From Serripes groenlandicus (taxonomy: Eukaryota > Mollusca > Bivalvia > Cardiida > Cardiidae), in the NCBI GenBank assembly GCA_031761405.1, contig JASEVX010000098.1, forward strand, positions 434,001 through 498,000: a stretch of DNA of 64,000 bases, given 5' to 3'. Made by a program: the position numbers and the translations under genes. A model generated the notes under the pieces. That model had not been told where the DNA came from. It saw nothing but the letters and a program-made list of their open reading frames with translations, and ran no database searches. This document shows, piece by piece, positions 1 to 11,222 of this stretch (positions are counted from its first letter, which is position 1; each line of letters begins with the position of its first letter).

Positions 1-790
1 GTCTCGGGTGATTAAGTATCACAATAATTGAGTGAAGTCAGGTGACACGGATACCGCATCGATGTTGTAGTGGTAGAGCGGCAGTCTCGGGTGATTAAGT
101 ATCACATTAATTGAGTGGCGTCAGTTGACAAGGGAACCGCATCTATGTTGTAGTGGTAGAGCGGTAGTCTCGGGTGATTAAGTATCACATTCATTGAGTG
201 ACGTCAGGTGACAAGAGAACCACATCGGTGTGGTAGTGGTAGAGCGGTAGTCTCGGGTGATTAAGTATCACATTAATCGAATGACGTCAGGTGACACGGA
301 AACCGCATCGGTGTTGTAGTGGTAGAGCGGCAGTCTCGGGTGATTAAGTATCCCATTAATTGAGTGACGTAAGGTGACAAGAGAACAGCATCGGTGTTGT
401 CGTGGTAGAACGGTAGTCTCGGGTGATTAAGTCTCACATTAATTGAGTGACGTCAGGTGACAAGAGAACCACATCGGTGTTGTAGTGGTAGAGCGGTAGT
501 CTCGGGTGATTAAGTATCACATTCATTGAGTGGCGTTAGGTGACACGGGGACCACATCGGTGTTGTTGTGGTAGAGCGGCAGTCTCGGGTGATTAAGTAT
601 CACATTCATTGAGTGGCGTTAGGTGACACGGGAATCACATCGGTGTTGTAGTGGTAGAGCGGCAGTCTCGGGTGAGTAAGTATCACATTCATTGAGTGGC
701 GTTAGGTGACACGGGAACCACATCGGTGTTGTAGTAGTAGAGCGGTAGTCTCGTGTGCGGGAGGTCGCTGGTTCGATCCCAGGCCGGGTC
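1..790 (+). repeat. 83-bp tandem array derived from a SINE tRNA-like head
   Basis: Unit starts fall at 1, 84, 167, 250, 333, 416, 499, 582, 665 and 748, exactly 83 bp apart. Each unit carries 'gtagtggtagagcgg', which matches the box-A part of the tRNA-like head seen in SINEs elsewhere in the window, followed by 'gtctcgggtg' and about 50 bp ending in 'catcggtgtt'. Only the last unit (from 748) continues into a box-B-like 'ggttcgatccc'. The array runs off the left edge of the window, so its true length is unknown. Confidence 0.95.
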
Positions 791-985
791 TAACATATTC
801 TTTAAAAGTGGTAGTAATGGCTGCCTACCTTTGCACTCAAGGTTGCAGGGTTAGTATTACGACTGACTTGCTGGTGTCAGGATAAAAGGACCTGTAGTAA
901 TGTTAACTTACCTAGGAAACGCCTTGATATAATTGAACAATTGTTGAAAGCGGCGCAAACCATCTCCTGACTCTCTAGGTATATA
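725..985 (+). mobile_element. tRNA-derived SINE (family A), complete
   Basis: A tRNA-like head (box A about 730-745, box B 'ggttcgatccc' 769-779) is followed by a body and the tail 'aacgccttgatataattg..ttgttgaaagcggcg'. The same head, body and tail recur at 1915-2180 (minus), 22890-23155 and 11895-12205 (minus). This copy terminates the 83-bp array, whose units are copies of its head. It is not a functional tRNA gene, because the cloverleaf is incomplete and a SINE body follows. Confidence 0.8.
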
Positions 986-1103
986 TTAAATGTTACACTG
1001 TCATAAACATTTCTTATTGGTTTGTTAAAAAGTAAATCCGAGTATATTCAACATATAGACGGACAACAGAAGTTTGCTTGGTAAGACTATTATGTCAAGA
1101 AAT

Positions 1104-1207
1104 AGTGTGAGAAAGCCGGGAAACACGTGGAAAGGTGAACTGGCCGCCGTTTTGTGACTGAAACTTGTTGAAAACGGCAATCATTCAAATTCAATCAACC
1201 AATCAAT
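1104..1207 (+). mobile_element. SINE (family B) 3' fragment
   Basis: The sequence has 'gtgagaaagccgggaaacacgtgg', 'gaactggccgccgttttgtgactgaa' and 'ttgttgaaaacggc' followed by 'caatcaaccaatcaa'. It matches the 3' half of the full copy at 23665-23945. The tRNA-like head is missing. Confidence 0.75.
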
Positions 1208-1914
1208 GACCTGGCCGGGATACTCCCGATTTAACAATTACACCACCGACACGCCAAAACAAAACTGTTCACAAAATATTTTAAACATATATGGCAGTTG
1301 CGATTAAGTTGCATAATCCTGAAGTCGATTTTCTCCCTTTATATACATTTCTACAGAAATACATGCTTCAAGCTACGTTACGATTTGAAGGCGAACATAC
1401 AATTATTTGATCAGGATGCGTTAATGAGTAGGCTGATCTGAATCTGTGTTTGTCACATTGTCCCGTCGGTCTGTTTTTATACGACGTTAGTCAATGTAGC
1501 TATTTAGATGTCCTATCGTGCTAATCAATCTTAAAAATAATAGTACCTTTCGAAGAAAAACAATTTACTGATATGATACTTTAGCCTCTATAAGACGATA
1601 ATGTAAGGAAATATAGCTGTAACCTTTATACTCAATAAATTATATGAAAACATAAAAACAGGTGGTATAGGGGTTTAAGTATGTGCTTAAAAACGTTTGA
1701 ACCGAAAGTGTCAAAAATACATTTAAAAAATGGCAAGTGTAAAACTAAAGGGAAGAAACTAGATATGACCGATTAATGTTGAGTATGTACTCATCACAAT
1801 AGCCACATCGTGTACTCAAGAATTGATCCTTTACATGTTAAAATCAAAAGAGGTTCCTTCACGGTCAATACAACTTGAAAACAGTAAAGAGAAATTATGT
1901 GTCCTTGTTTGTAG
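1208..1914. other. No feature recognised
   Basis: AT-rich sequence without a plausible coding exon, tandem repeat or recognisable mobile element. Confidence 0.5.
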
Positions 1915-2180
1915 CCTTTGTTTGTTTGTTTACATGGTGTTTTAACCGCTTCCAACATATATTCAATTAATTCACGGCATTTCCAGGGTAAGTTACCAGT
2001 ACTACAGGTCCCTTTCCCTGAAGCAGGTGTCATGCTAACCGCACACCCCTGGGCGCCAAGGCGGAAATACTGTTAGTACCATGTTTAAAGTATTGGTATG
2101 ATCCGACCGGGTATAAAACCCGCGACACCCGCACCCGCACCCGAGGCGGACGCTCTATCACTACACATATTAATGTGTTG
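1915..2180 (-). mobile_element. SINE family A, minus strand
   Basis: Read on the minus strand, it starts with a tRNA-like head (reverse of 'gacgctctatcactaca', with box B near 2100-2125). It continues through the body and ends in the family tail, visible on the plus strand as 'ggtgttttaaccgcttccaac'. The body keeps 'cagtactacaggtcc', also present in the minus-strand copy at 11895-12205. Confidence 0.75.
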
Positions 2181-2346
2181 GGGTTTAACGCCACTTTCTA
2201 CAATTGTCAGTTATATCACGGCCGCCAGTTCAAACATACATGTGTGTCATGGCTATCGCATACCAATACTCAACGAAACAGTCGTTCAAAGCAAATGGAT
2301 GATGTTATTGACCAAATGACACTTTTCTGATGACGTTTGTACATAG

Positions 2347-2589
2347 GAGCCGTTTCACGAGAAAACAAACAGTGTTGACCCGGATCAGCCTAAGCATGCG
2401 GCGCAGGCTAATTTGGACAGACACTGCTTGCCTCCAGTGGATTTTCTGTTTCGGGAATCATTACCTAATATCTCCATACACCTGAGACGGAATAGGTCGG
2501 CCCGGATATGCATACGCGGGTGGCAAAGGCTGATCCGGGTCGATACTTTTCGCATTATTCACAATGTTGGTTTTCTCGTGGAACTGCTC
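2347..2589. mobile_element. Palindromic MITE with about 20-bp terminal inverted repeats
   Basis: The left end 'gagccgtttcacgagaaaac' is the near reverse complement of the right end at 2570-2589 ('gttttctcgtggaactgctc'). Internally it carries paired 'ggatcagcctaagcatg' and 'ggctgatccgggtcgat' motifs. A second copy lies at 6270-6498 and a partial copy at 50427-50660. There is no coding capacity, and two short reading frames inside it are incidental. Confidence 0.8.
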
Positions 2590-3334
2590 ATATTGCGCTG
2601 AGACAAATGGGTATACTATTACAATTGTTCGTCAGCATTTTCATATATGACTCTTCTAGATATAAGCTGATAGTGAGCTCTTTCGTATAGGCTGGATTCA
2701 TCTAAGAGTTTACTGTTCGCGGATGCAATAAGATATATGTTCGCTCGGTTGGGCTCATGTAATGTTCACTAGTGGATAACTGTATTAACTGTGGAGAACA
2801 TAGTAAGAATTATCATGATTAAGCAAAGGTGATAAATTATATTCTACATATTATTATTGTCAACATATCAGTTGTAATTACATCCATGATCCTGTGTAAA
2901 GTGCATGATCTGTTATTCTATATTGAATACTGATATGTATACACATCAAGTAAACGGTTTGTAATCGTGATGGACAGACTCTTTTACAATCGGATCAGCT
3001 AAACTATGTTCAGAAACACAATTGATACCTCTGCTAACCACCATGTTATCACGTAATCAAAAGGAAGCTTGTAATTTGCTTGCATGAATATTTATTAATC
3101 GGAACCGGTATTACGTATTTGTATTGGTGACGATTGTCTCAGTATTACAATATAAATATTCCCGTGACATATTTTCGTAAATTGTCGAGTTTGTCCGATT
3201 GATTCAACCAAATTAGGTCGAGAGAAGGAACAGATAGCGTGCATATGAAGGGCATATAAAGGTTTGTTTTAAATAGTCCATGTATAACTGCAGTACAACG
3301 GAACGTACCTTTTTAAAATTGTTTGATAAAAATT
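2590..3334. other. No feature recognised
   Basis: AT-rich unique-looking sequence with no coding exon or repeat that I can support. Confidence 0.5.
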
Positions 3335-3560
3335 GAGCCGGATCCCGATTACTCAGTCGTTAGAGTCGCGAAGTTCGAAACCCAGCTCGGCCAACAATCT
3401 TACCGTCGATTCGCCTTCTAGAAATGTACTAAAGGGCTATGTGGAAAGCGGTCAGTTGCGTGGAAATGGTGTTGTTTGGAGTACTGTTGTGAGAAAGCCA
3501 GAATATACATGGTGATATGTCTGCATTAAACCACAAACAACAACTCAATCAAAGAATATG
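3335..3560 (+). mobile_element. SINE family B, diverged
   Basis: A tRNA-like head contains 'agttcgaaacccagctcggccaa' in a box-B-like context. It is followed by the family B body ('ctgttgtgagaaagccagaa') and a tail ending 'caactcaatcaaa'. It resembles 23665-23945 but has many substitutions. A 60-codon open frame across it is a by-product. Confidence 0.65.
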
Positions 3561-3711
3561 TTACTGTAACGTGAAAACCTTCAACGTATTTTCTAAATTG
3601 ACCATAATTTAATTGTTTTGGTATGACCCGAATAAGTCACTCGGTCCACTGCACTCGGACATAAAAGAAAACGGAAATTTCCAAAATGTTCTTGGGTTAG
3701 TTTACATACAT

Positions 3712-3830
3712 ATGAAAGTGATCGGCCTCTGGGTGTACTGGGTACCTGAGGTCGCGGGTTTGATACCCGGCTGGGTCATAGCAAAGATGTTGACAAATTG
3801 TTGAAAAACGTCGTAAACCCCTATGCAAAT
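3712..3830 (+). mobile_element. SINE family A with internal deletion
   Basis: A tRNA-like head ('gaggtcgcgggtttgatacccggctgg') is joined almost directly to the SINE tail ('caaattgttgaaaaacgtcgtaaaccccta'). The usual ~150-bp body is missing. Confidence 0.65.
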
Positions 3831-3929
3831 ATATAGAATCATATACATGATTCGAGACTAGAAACAACGTAAGTTCGTACAGGTGAGGATTCTACTTTAT
3901 TTCAAAACCATTGACCGAATAATATTATC

Positions 3930-4565
3930 AGAGTCTACTGTCACTTACTACTCCATGGTCATTTCCGCGTAAACGGTAACTTCCCAATATAAGGGGAATT
4001 CCGATTCCAATGGTTATTCCGAGATCACGGTCACTTCCAAGTCCACAGTCAATTCCAAGTATACGATCATTTCAGAGTCCACGAGCGATACCGAGTTCAC
4101 TGTAACTTACGTGTCTACTGACAAGTCCGAGTCACGATCACTTCCTAGTCCAGCGTCATGTCCGAGACCATGGTCATTTTCATTTCCACGGTCACTTCCA
4201 AACCGCGAGCAATTCAGAAACCACGAGTAATTCCGATTCCACGGATACATCCGAGTCGACAGTCACTTCCAAGTCTATAGTCAATTCCGAGTATACAGTC
4301 AATTCTGAGTCTGCAGTCTATTCCGAGTCAACGGTACTTCCGGGTCCACGGTCATTTTTAAGTCCACAGTCAATTCCGAGCCCACTGTCATATCTGAGCA
4401 CAAGGATCTTTCCAAGTCCACGAGCGATTCCGAGTCCATGGTCAATTCCTATTCCACAGTCACTTACCATTCCACAACTAATTCCAAATTCACAGTCATT
4501 TCTAAAACCACAGTCACTCCAAAGTCCACAATCAATTCCAGGATCACAGTCTCTTTTGTTTCCAC
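3930..4565. repeat. 18-bp degenerate minisatellite
   Basis: Repeats of a unit close to 'ttccgagtccacagtcaa' run for about 35 copies with frequent substitutions ('cggtcac', 'cagtcaa', 'gagcgat' variants). Stops are frequent in all frames, so it is not read as coding although 18 is a multiple of three. Confidence 0.85.
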
Positions 4566-6269
4566 GGAGAAATAGTGTTCACAGAATATAGATGAGAGGC
4601 GCTTTTGTTCGGAATATCAAAACCTGAAGGTATGCAATCGAAGACAAACAGTCGCAAAACTCATTCAATGCAACTTTGTTTCATTCTCAACATGTTGCTT
4701 TGTTTAATAAAGAAACCATTATATACTTGCATCTATAACCAATTCTTAACAAACATTTGCATAAAACAACTATTTATATTTGTATGCCCATACCTTGCTG
4801 TGTACAATGTATCATGGTAATATGCCAACCCCGCAATGAAGAGGTTCAACGTCTTTTCCGGACCGTCGTAATTTTCCGAACAAGTGTTTAGGTAAGTTCT
4901 CTTCTTGCATGATATATACTAACATATTTACTTGTTGTTGTTTTTTTTGTATGTACGTTTCTGCTGTCTGCGTTCAACCTCGATGGTATGTATCAATACA
5001 TTACAATATGTTTATTCAGTAAGTTAGGCCTCCTGGCCATTATTCACATTTTAATATACAGATCAGGGGTATATTGGCTTAAAGATTTGCGTGATTATGT
5101 CAAATACAGTCAAATACATAACCTCCCACCATGGAAAGACAACAATATGGTCTTTGTTCACAGGTGGTCTTGAAGTACAAAGTCATGTATGCAGACAATT
5201 ATGAATAAGGAGACAAAAAGTATGGTTGCTATAGACAGGAAATTGTTATTCCAATGTGGTCTTTAGCACAGGTTTGACTGTACATCTAAACAATAAGTAT
5301 TTTGTTTAGGATTCACTTCTTTATGGTACAAGCGAAGATTCCTTACCAATAAAGGCACCCTGTCATCAACATGATGTCAATGGTATTTCAATGAAAAGGT
5401 ATAAATTATCATAAGGTCGATGTGTAAGACAATTTTATACACTAAATATGGACACTATAAACAAGAGTATATCCTATTGCCTTATATTACTGAAGACAAA
5501 CTTAAAAATCACGGCTGCATTCAAATAATTGATAATATCGCTGCACGACTGTAGTTAAGTAAATTATACACTTGCAGTTCTATATCTTTAACTGAAACAT
5601 GCTGCACGTTGTTTTCCTGGTGATATTTTTCTTTAATTGTATGTGATAAATCGGAGATCCGGATAACATTCTTTATAATTTCTGCGCCTTTTTTGAGAAC
5701 GCCTTAAGCAAAATGTTTATGTATCACTCATGATCCGCTTGTGGCTTGCTGTATTTTAGGAGGGCTGCAGCTGGTTAACCAGACAATATATTTCTTCCGG
5801 GCAGACGTCTATTGTGAAACTGATGGCGGCCATCTTGCATCTCCAACCACGCCAAAGCACAACGCTGCCATCCATAACTTGTATGACGCAGGTTTTTTTT
5901 GTTTTGTTCAGTAATAACGTCAAACAAAATACATATTTGTATCTTAAATTCTTTGTTTTGGTATCATTTAATCAATACATTACACAACTGTTGATGACGT
6001 TCCATAAATGTAAACATGCACACATACTGTTCATGTACCTTACATTTAGTTCAGGTAGAAATAAAACGCCACGCAGGCAGTCGCAGTCCATAAAGTTTTA
6101 CTTTACGAATTTACAAAGTCAGACGCGTTCAATTACTTGAAAGACTCACATTGGCTTAACCCTTTCCCATAAACACTAAATCTGCAGCTGACGAGTTTGA
6201 AAACATATAAATCACTATAAATAAAAGTATAGTAGAAAACAATGTGTCAAAGTGTCAAAAGGAGGATAT
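4566..6269. other. No gene recognised; MITE remnant near 6150-6240
   Basis: AT-rich sequence. Open frames at 4605-4820 and 5814-6140 show no family resemblance, signal peptide or conserved motif. At 6159 onward 'aaccctttcccataaacac' and 'ctgcagctgacgagtttgaaaac' resemble the end of the MITE family seen at 7821-7978 and 60905-61115. Confidence 0.45.
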
Positions 6270-6498
6270 GAGCCGTCCCTCGAGAAAACCAAAATTATGG
6301 CCTTTGCGTAATGTATCGACTCAGATCAGGCTTATGCGGGCCGACACATAAGGGGGGGTGGTGGAGTAATAGAATAAGGAGTTCTGAAACAGAAAATCCA
6401 TCGGAGGCGAAACGTGTCTGTCCGGGATAGCCTGCGTGACATGCTTAGGCTGATCCGGATCGATACTTTACGCTGTTCGTTTTCATGTGGAACGCCTC
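6270..6498. mobile_element. Palindromic MITE, second copy
   Basis: The left end 'gagccgtccctcgagaaaac' pairs with the right end 'gttttcatgtggaacgcctc' near 6479-6498. The inside has 'gatcaggcttatgcgg' and 'aggctgatccggatcgata' as in the 2347-2589 copy. It directly adjoins the 85-bp array that starts 15 bp further on. Confidence 0.75.
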
Positions 6499-6512
6499 AA
6501 TATGATAATTAT

Positions 6513-7674
6513 GATGCGTCAAATTGCATCTCTAAGTGGGAAAAGGATCTTGACTCTCGCTCGTCGTTTATAATGATGTATCGTACCAAAATGAAAACAT
6601 GTGTCAAATTGTGTCTATAAGCGGGAAATGGATCTTCACCCTCGCTCGTCGTTTATAATGTTGTATCGTACCAAAATGCAAACATGTGTCAAATTGCATA
6701 TCTAAGAGGGAAAAGGATCTTGACCATCGCTCATCGTTTATAATGTTGTATGTTACCAAAATGCAAACATGGGTCAAATTCCATCTCTAAGTGAGAAAAG
6801 GATATTGACCATCGCTCGTCGTTTATAATGTTGTATCGTACCAAAAAAAATGCAAAAGGATCTTGACCTTCACTCGTCTTTTATAATGTTATATCGTAAC
6901 AAAATGCAAACATGCATCAAATTGCATCTCCAAGTGGGAAAAGGATCTTGACCCTCGCTCGTCTTTTATAATGTTGTATCGTAACAAAATGCAAACATGG
7001 GTCAAATTGAAAGAGGTTTTTGACCCTCGCTCGTCGTTGAAATGTTGCATCGTACCAAAATGCAAACATGTGTCAAATTTCATCTCTAAGTGGGAAGAAG
7101 ATATTGACCCTCGCTCGTCTTTTATAATGTTGTATCCTACCAAAATGCAAACATGCGTCAAATTGCAACTCTAACTGGAAAAAGGATATTGACTCTCGCT
7201 CGTCGTTTATAATGTTGTATCGTAACAAAATGCAAACATGTGTCAAATTGCATCTCTAAGTGGGAAGAGGATATTGACCCTCGCTCGTCGTTTATAATGT
7301 TGTATCGTAACAAAATGCAAACATGTGTCAAATTGCATCTCTAAGTGGGAAGAGGATATTGACCCTCGCTCGTCGTTTATAATGTTGTATCGTAGCAAAA
7401 TGCGAACATGCGTCAAATTGCATCTCTAAGTGGGAAGAGGATCTTGACCATCGCTCGTCGTTTATAATGTTGTATGCTACCAAAATGCAAACATGCGTCA
7501 AATTGCGTCTATAAGTGGGAAGAGGATCTTGAACCTCGCTCGTCGTTTATAATGTTGTATCCTACCAAAATGCAAGCATAAGTCAAATTGCGGCTATAAG
7601 TGGGAAATAATCTTGACCCTCGCTTTTCGTATATACTCTTGTATCGTACCAAATTGCAAACATGTGTCAAATTC
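6513..7674. repeat. 85-bp tandem array, about 13.6 copies
   Basis: The landmark 'tcgctcgtcg' recurs at 6557, 6642, 6727 and 6812 and onward at 85-bp steps. Each unit has 'gcaaacatgtgtcaaattgc', 'ctaagtgggaaaaggat' and 'ttataatgttgtatcgtacc'. A shortened unit lies near 6845. Apparent frames on both strands (such as 6889-7161) are products of the repetition. Confidence 0.93.
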
Positions 7675-7820
7675 GGCTGACGAGGAAGTTACATCCATTG
7701 TCTATATATAATAGAATATACATTTGTTAAAAGTAGCGTAACGGGCCCATATGATCCGACACGAAACAAATATGTTAAATTTGCTAACGTATAGACAGAC
7801 GGTTGTTGACGCCTCTACAG

Positions 7821-7978
7821 CAGACATCTTTTAAAAACAATTTGACTAAAGGAGCAATTGCTCATTATGAGAAATGTCTCACTTTGCCACAATGTTTTAA
7901 ACTGTCTTCAATAATTATACTTGTATTGAAAGAGACGTAGTTTTGTCAGTTTGTTTTCAAAAGTTGTCTGCTGCAGAT
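7821..7978. mobile_element. Short MITE with inverted ends
   Basis: 'agcagacatcttttaaaa' at the left is the inverse of 'ttttcaaaagttgtctgct' at the right. The interior holds 'gctcattatgagaaat' and 'ctcactttgccacaatgttt'. Diverged copies or pieces recur near 13267-13370, 52940-53000, 55270-55440 and 60905-61115. Confidence 0.6.
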
Positions 7979-8228
7979 TTATTGTATTTCGGAAAAGGTT
8001 GATCCCCAAGTTCATTTGTATACCGTACACGTTTCAGTTTCACTGTTTACCCGATTTGATATTTTAAGAGCTGCCTTTATCGAGAAAAGAACAACATACG
8101 AGAATGAAACGTTTTGGGAACTTGATTATGTTTTTATAAAACATTGATGCGAAATGAGAAACATGTCATTCTTCGTTTCCTACAATATTCATAAATGTTA
8201 TCTGATACAGAGTCCTCTATTTTAGGGA

Positions 8229-8350
8229 TTGCATGGAATGTATGTTGTGTTGTGTATTAGTGTAAGAAAACCAGGAATCATATGAGTAGATGATCTGGCC
8301 GCAATGTTATGACTGACGGATTGTTGTAAACGGCGTTAAACCCCTAATCA
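8229..8350 (+). mobile_element. SINE family B 3' fragment
   Basis: 'gtaagaaaaccaggaatcatatg' and 'ctggccgcaatgttatgactg' are followed by 'ttgttgtaaacggcgttaaa' and the tail 'cccctaatcaatcaata'. The tRNA-like head is missing. Confidence 0.75.
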
Positions 8351-8633
8351 ATCAATAATGTTAGGAAAAGTGTCAATATTTACATAGGCAGAAACTAAGT
8401 CAATATGTTTGTGATCCGCAAGTCTTTTTAAAACTTTAAAACTTTAAAACTGATCAGCTGGTGCTTTCGTGATCAAAACTTATTTCAGTAAATGAGAATG
8501 CAGATTAATGAAAATGCATTACGATCCTTTACATTTACAAGTTATGATCCAAATACACAGTTGTAAAATCCTTGCTAGGGCTTCGGGAACAATTCAATAA
8601 AGCAAACGTGAAATTCATCCATACTCTTTCAGC

Positions 8634-8745
8634 GCAATGGGCAATATTGACGGTTTTGCAAACAATATAGATTCAGGTGTGTCAGCTCGTCAAGGGCTAT
8701 CTCACCTGAAAACAGCATTGTTTGTCTTTGAATTATCGAAATATT
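8634..8745. mobile_element. Hairpin MITE remnant
   Basis: 'gcaaacaata..attcaggtg' on the left can pair with 'cacctgaa..cattgtttg' on the right around a loop containing 'cagctcgtcaagggct'. The same structure appears at 63900-64000 with a better preserved loop. Confidence 0.5.
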
Positions 8746-9256
8746 ACAAAACTCTTACCGATTGAATATGTAGCCGTCCGAATTTGAACAGGGGATACTT
8801 TCTTTCAAGGAATTATACGTTGAAAGGTATTTAAAGGTTCAATACATTGGCAAAGCATTTTGCCTTTGCACATTTACATATTATATACATATCGCAAACA
8901 TATAAACATTGAAAAACATGTTACAAAATACTAACAATATAACACGCATTTTTTGTATAGAAAAATATGTAATAAAAAACATGTACAAACAATGTAAAAA
9001 GCATTTTATGTATAGAAAAACAAGTTATTTGTAAACAAAGAATTTATACAAACACATTATACAAAATCGTTTTACAAGCAAATTTCATGTGTGTTTTCAA
9101 TATATAAAGTTATTTCAACTGTACGCGAAAGTATTGTGTTAGACAAGTCGCAGTGCTATGTAGAGAAGCGAGTCGCAACACAATATTTTCCCATATTCAC
9201 GCAATAACCTTGGATATTCTGATATTGCCTACTTTATACTTGTCACATGTATGCGT
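8746..9256. other. AT-rich spacer
   Basis: Low-complexity A/T-rich sequence with loose repetition of 'catgttacaaaat' and 'tttgtatagaaaaa'. No coding exon is seen. Confidence 0.5.
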
Positions 9257-9499
9257 TTAAAACACTTTCATCATTAAGAACATTTCCAAATCCTTGTTTG
9301 AATCAACTTCTGTGGTACACTTACCACAACAACACACATACACAACTACCTTAAACGAAAAATCCCTTATAGTATAACCAAGCTTACACAAATTCTCTTT
9401 CATCCTCTTGAATAACCATATCTTTTTGTCAACTTTCCCGTTTTCGATTCCGGCATCATTGTCTCTTCTCTGTTCTTCTCCGTTTTCAGTGTCAGTTGT

Positions 9500-10626
9500 G
9501 TCGTCAGTTGTAATAAGAGGGTTTAACTGAACGTGACTCCGACCTTCAGATTCATCTGACAACTCTGCAGAATCAGTCATGACCTTTAGAGTATCTATAC
9601 GATAACTGCCGCATGACTTTACAGACGTGCATCTGCGAAGGTTTAACTGGACGTGACTCCCACCTTCAGATTCATCTGACGACACTGCGGAATCAGACTT
9701 GTCATATGAACTATCTTCGCGATATGTGTCGCGTACTTTAACCGGCATGCATCTGGGAGGGTATGACTGGACGTGACTCTCACCTTCAGATTAATCTCAC
9801 GAAGAAGCGGAATAAGAAATGTCCGTTAAAGTATCTCTACGATAACTGTCGCATGACTTAACCGGCATGCCTTTGCGAGGGTTTGACTGGACGTGTCTAC
9901 CACCTTCAGATTCATTTGACAACTTTGCGGACTCAGACTTGTCCTTTAAAGTATCTCTACGATAACTGTCGCATGACTTAACCGGCAAGCCTCTGCGAGG
10001 GTTTGACTGGACGTGACTCCCACCTTCAGATTCATCTGACAACTCTGCGGAATCTGACTTGTCATATGAACTATCTTCGCGATAAGTGTCGCGTGACTTA
10101 ACCGATATGCATCTGCAAGGGTTTGACTGGACGTGACTCTCAACTTCAAATTCATCTCATGACGAAGCGGAATAAGAAATGTCCTTTAGAGTATCTCTAC
10201 GATAACTGTCGCATGACTTTACCGACTTGCATCTGCGAGGATTTGACTGGACGTGAATCCGACCTTCAGATTAATCTGACAACGAAGCAGAATCAGACTT
10301 GTCATATGAACTATCTTCGCGATAGAAGTCGCGTGACTTTAACGACGTGCATCTGCGAGGGTTTGACTGGACCGTCTTTTCACCTTCAGATTCATCTGAC
10401 AACGTAGCAGAATCATACTTGTCATATAAACTTTCTTCACGATAACTGTTACGTGACTTTAACGACATGCATTTGCGAGGGATTAATTGGACCTTCTTCC
10501 CACCTTCAGATTCGTCTGACAACGAAGCGGAATCAGACTTGTCAACTAAACTTCTCTTCCCGATAAATATCGAGTGAATTTAACAACATGCATCTGCGAG
10601 GGATTAATTGGACCTTCTCATCCCCC

Positions 10627-10679
<53 letters not shown>

Positions 10680-10760
10680 TTTTCAGATTCATCTGACAAC
10701 GAAGCGGAATCAGACTTGTCAAATAAACTATATTCGCGATAACTTTCATGTGACTTTAAT
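9500..10760 (-). repeat. 120-bp tandem repeat (40 codons), about 10 copies
   Basis: The landmark 'ttcagattcatctgac' occurs at 9545, 9665, 9785, 9905, 10025, 10145, 10265, 10385 and 10505, exactly 120 bp apart. The next occurrence is at about 10682, displaced by 57 bp by a poly-C insertion. Two subtypes differ in the middle: 'atgaactatcttcgcgata' and 'agtatctctacgataactg'. Confidence 0.95.
10628..10679. repeat. Poly-C tract, about 52 C
   Basis: An unbroken run of C preceded by 'tccccct'. It sits where the other 120-bp units read 'tcccaccttcaga', so it looks like expansion of a short C run. The length may be unreliable because homopolymers are hard to sequence. The other strand is poly-G and could form G-quadruplexes. 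Confidence 0.9.
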
Positions 10761-11222
10761 GACATGTTTCTGCGAGAATGTTCATTCGCCCCTGACTGGT
10801 GTGTAAAGTATAGTCCTGCTTCATTTGGAGAATCATGAGGTTACCCCGTTGATTCCTTTCTCGTTGCATTCCATCATTATCTTCGATGAATTCGGAAGCG
10901 TTTGACTCAAGTAAGTCAACAATACTAGGTTCGATCCTTGCCATTATGGTTAATGAGTAAAGTGACATATCAAGGGGGTCCGTGGTCAGTGCAATATGAT
11001 TAACAACTGCATACATTTCGTCAGTGAAGGAACGGTCACGGTTTCCCGTCTTACTGCCTTAATGCGTTTTACAAGGATCTGGACTTGATCTTTTTTCGTT
11101 TTGGATGATCTGTTATTTATCGGAATAACTCGATTCCCAACTCGTTGTGCGAGTTGGAGCAGTGACTTATGTGTTTCTTTCGTGAGATATTGCTGCGCTT
11201 CTTTGTCGGTGTTGCAGTGCAT

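Larger units (their letters stand above)
9257..11222 (-). pseudogene. Decayed repeat-protein gene with 40-residue D/S/E-rich repeats
   Basis: Read on the minus strand, an N-terminal part begins MHCNTDKEAQQYL near 11222 and breaks by a frameshift near 11010, where the next frame continues MYAVVNHIALTTDPLD. A run of 40-residue repeats follows (core SDESEGGSHVQSNPRR, then KSCDSYRRDTLKDKSDSA). The C-terminal part has TENGEEQRRDND and a cysteine-containing VYVCCCGKC, ending at 9257. In-frame stops arise where GAA became TAA within the repeat core (near 10271 and 9795), and a TGA occurs near 9800. A poly-C tract interrupts one unit. I do not recognise a family. The strict 120-bp period and acidic, hydrophilic repeats suggest a once-translated disordered repeat region, but it may equally be a minisatellite that happens to be open. 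A spliced gene skipping the stops cannot be excluded. Confidence 0.4.

Noticed and set aside
1..790. CRISPR-like array
   Set aside because: The whole 83-bp unit is repeated without distinct spacers and contains a SINE head. The sequence is eukaryotic.
725..790. Functional tRNA gene
   Set aside because: Box A and B are present, but acceptor-stem pairing and a proper anticodon arm are not evident, and a SINE body follows directly. The same applies to 58407-58480 and 23680-23745.
5814..6140. 108-codon plus-strand frame
   Set aside because: It has AT-rich composition, starts at a non-ATG codon, and has no motif or neighbouring exon. The length is expected by chance in 64 kb.
6889..7174. Opposed open frames on both strands in the 85-bp array
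   Set aside because: They are repeat by-products. They span imperfect units and have no family resemblance.
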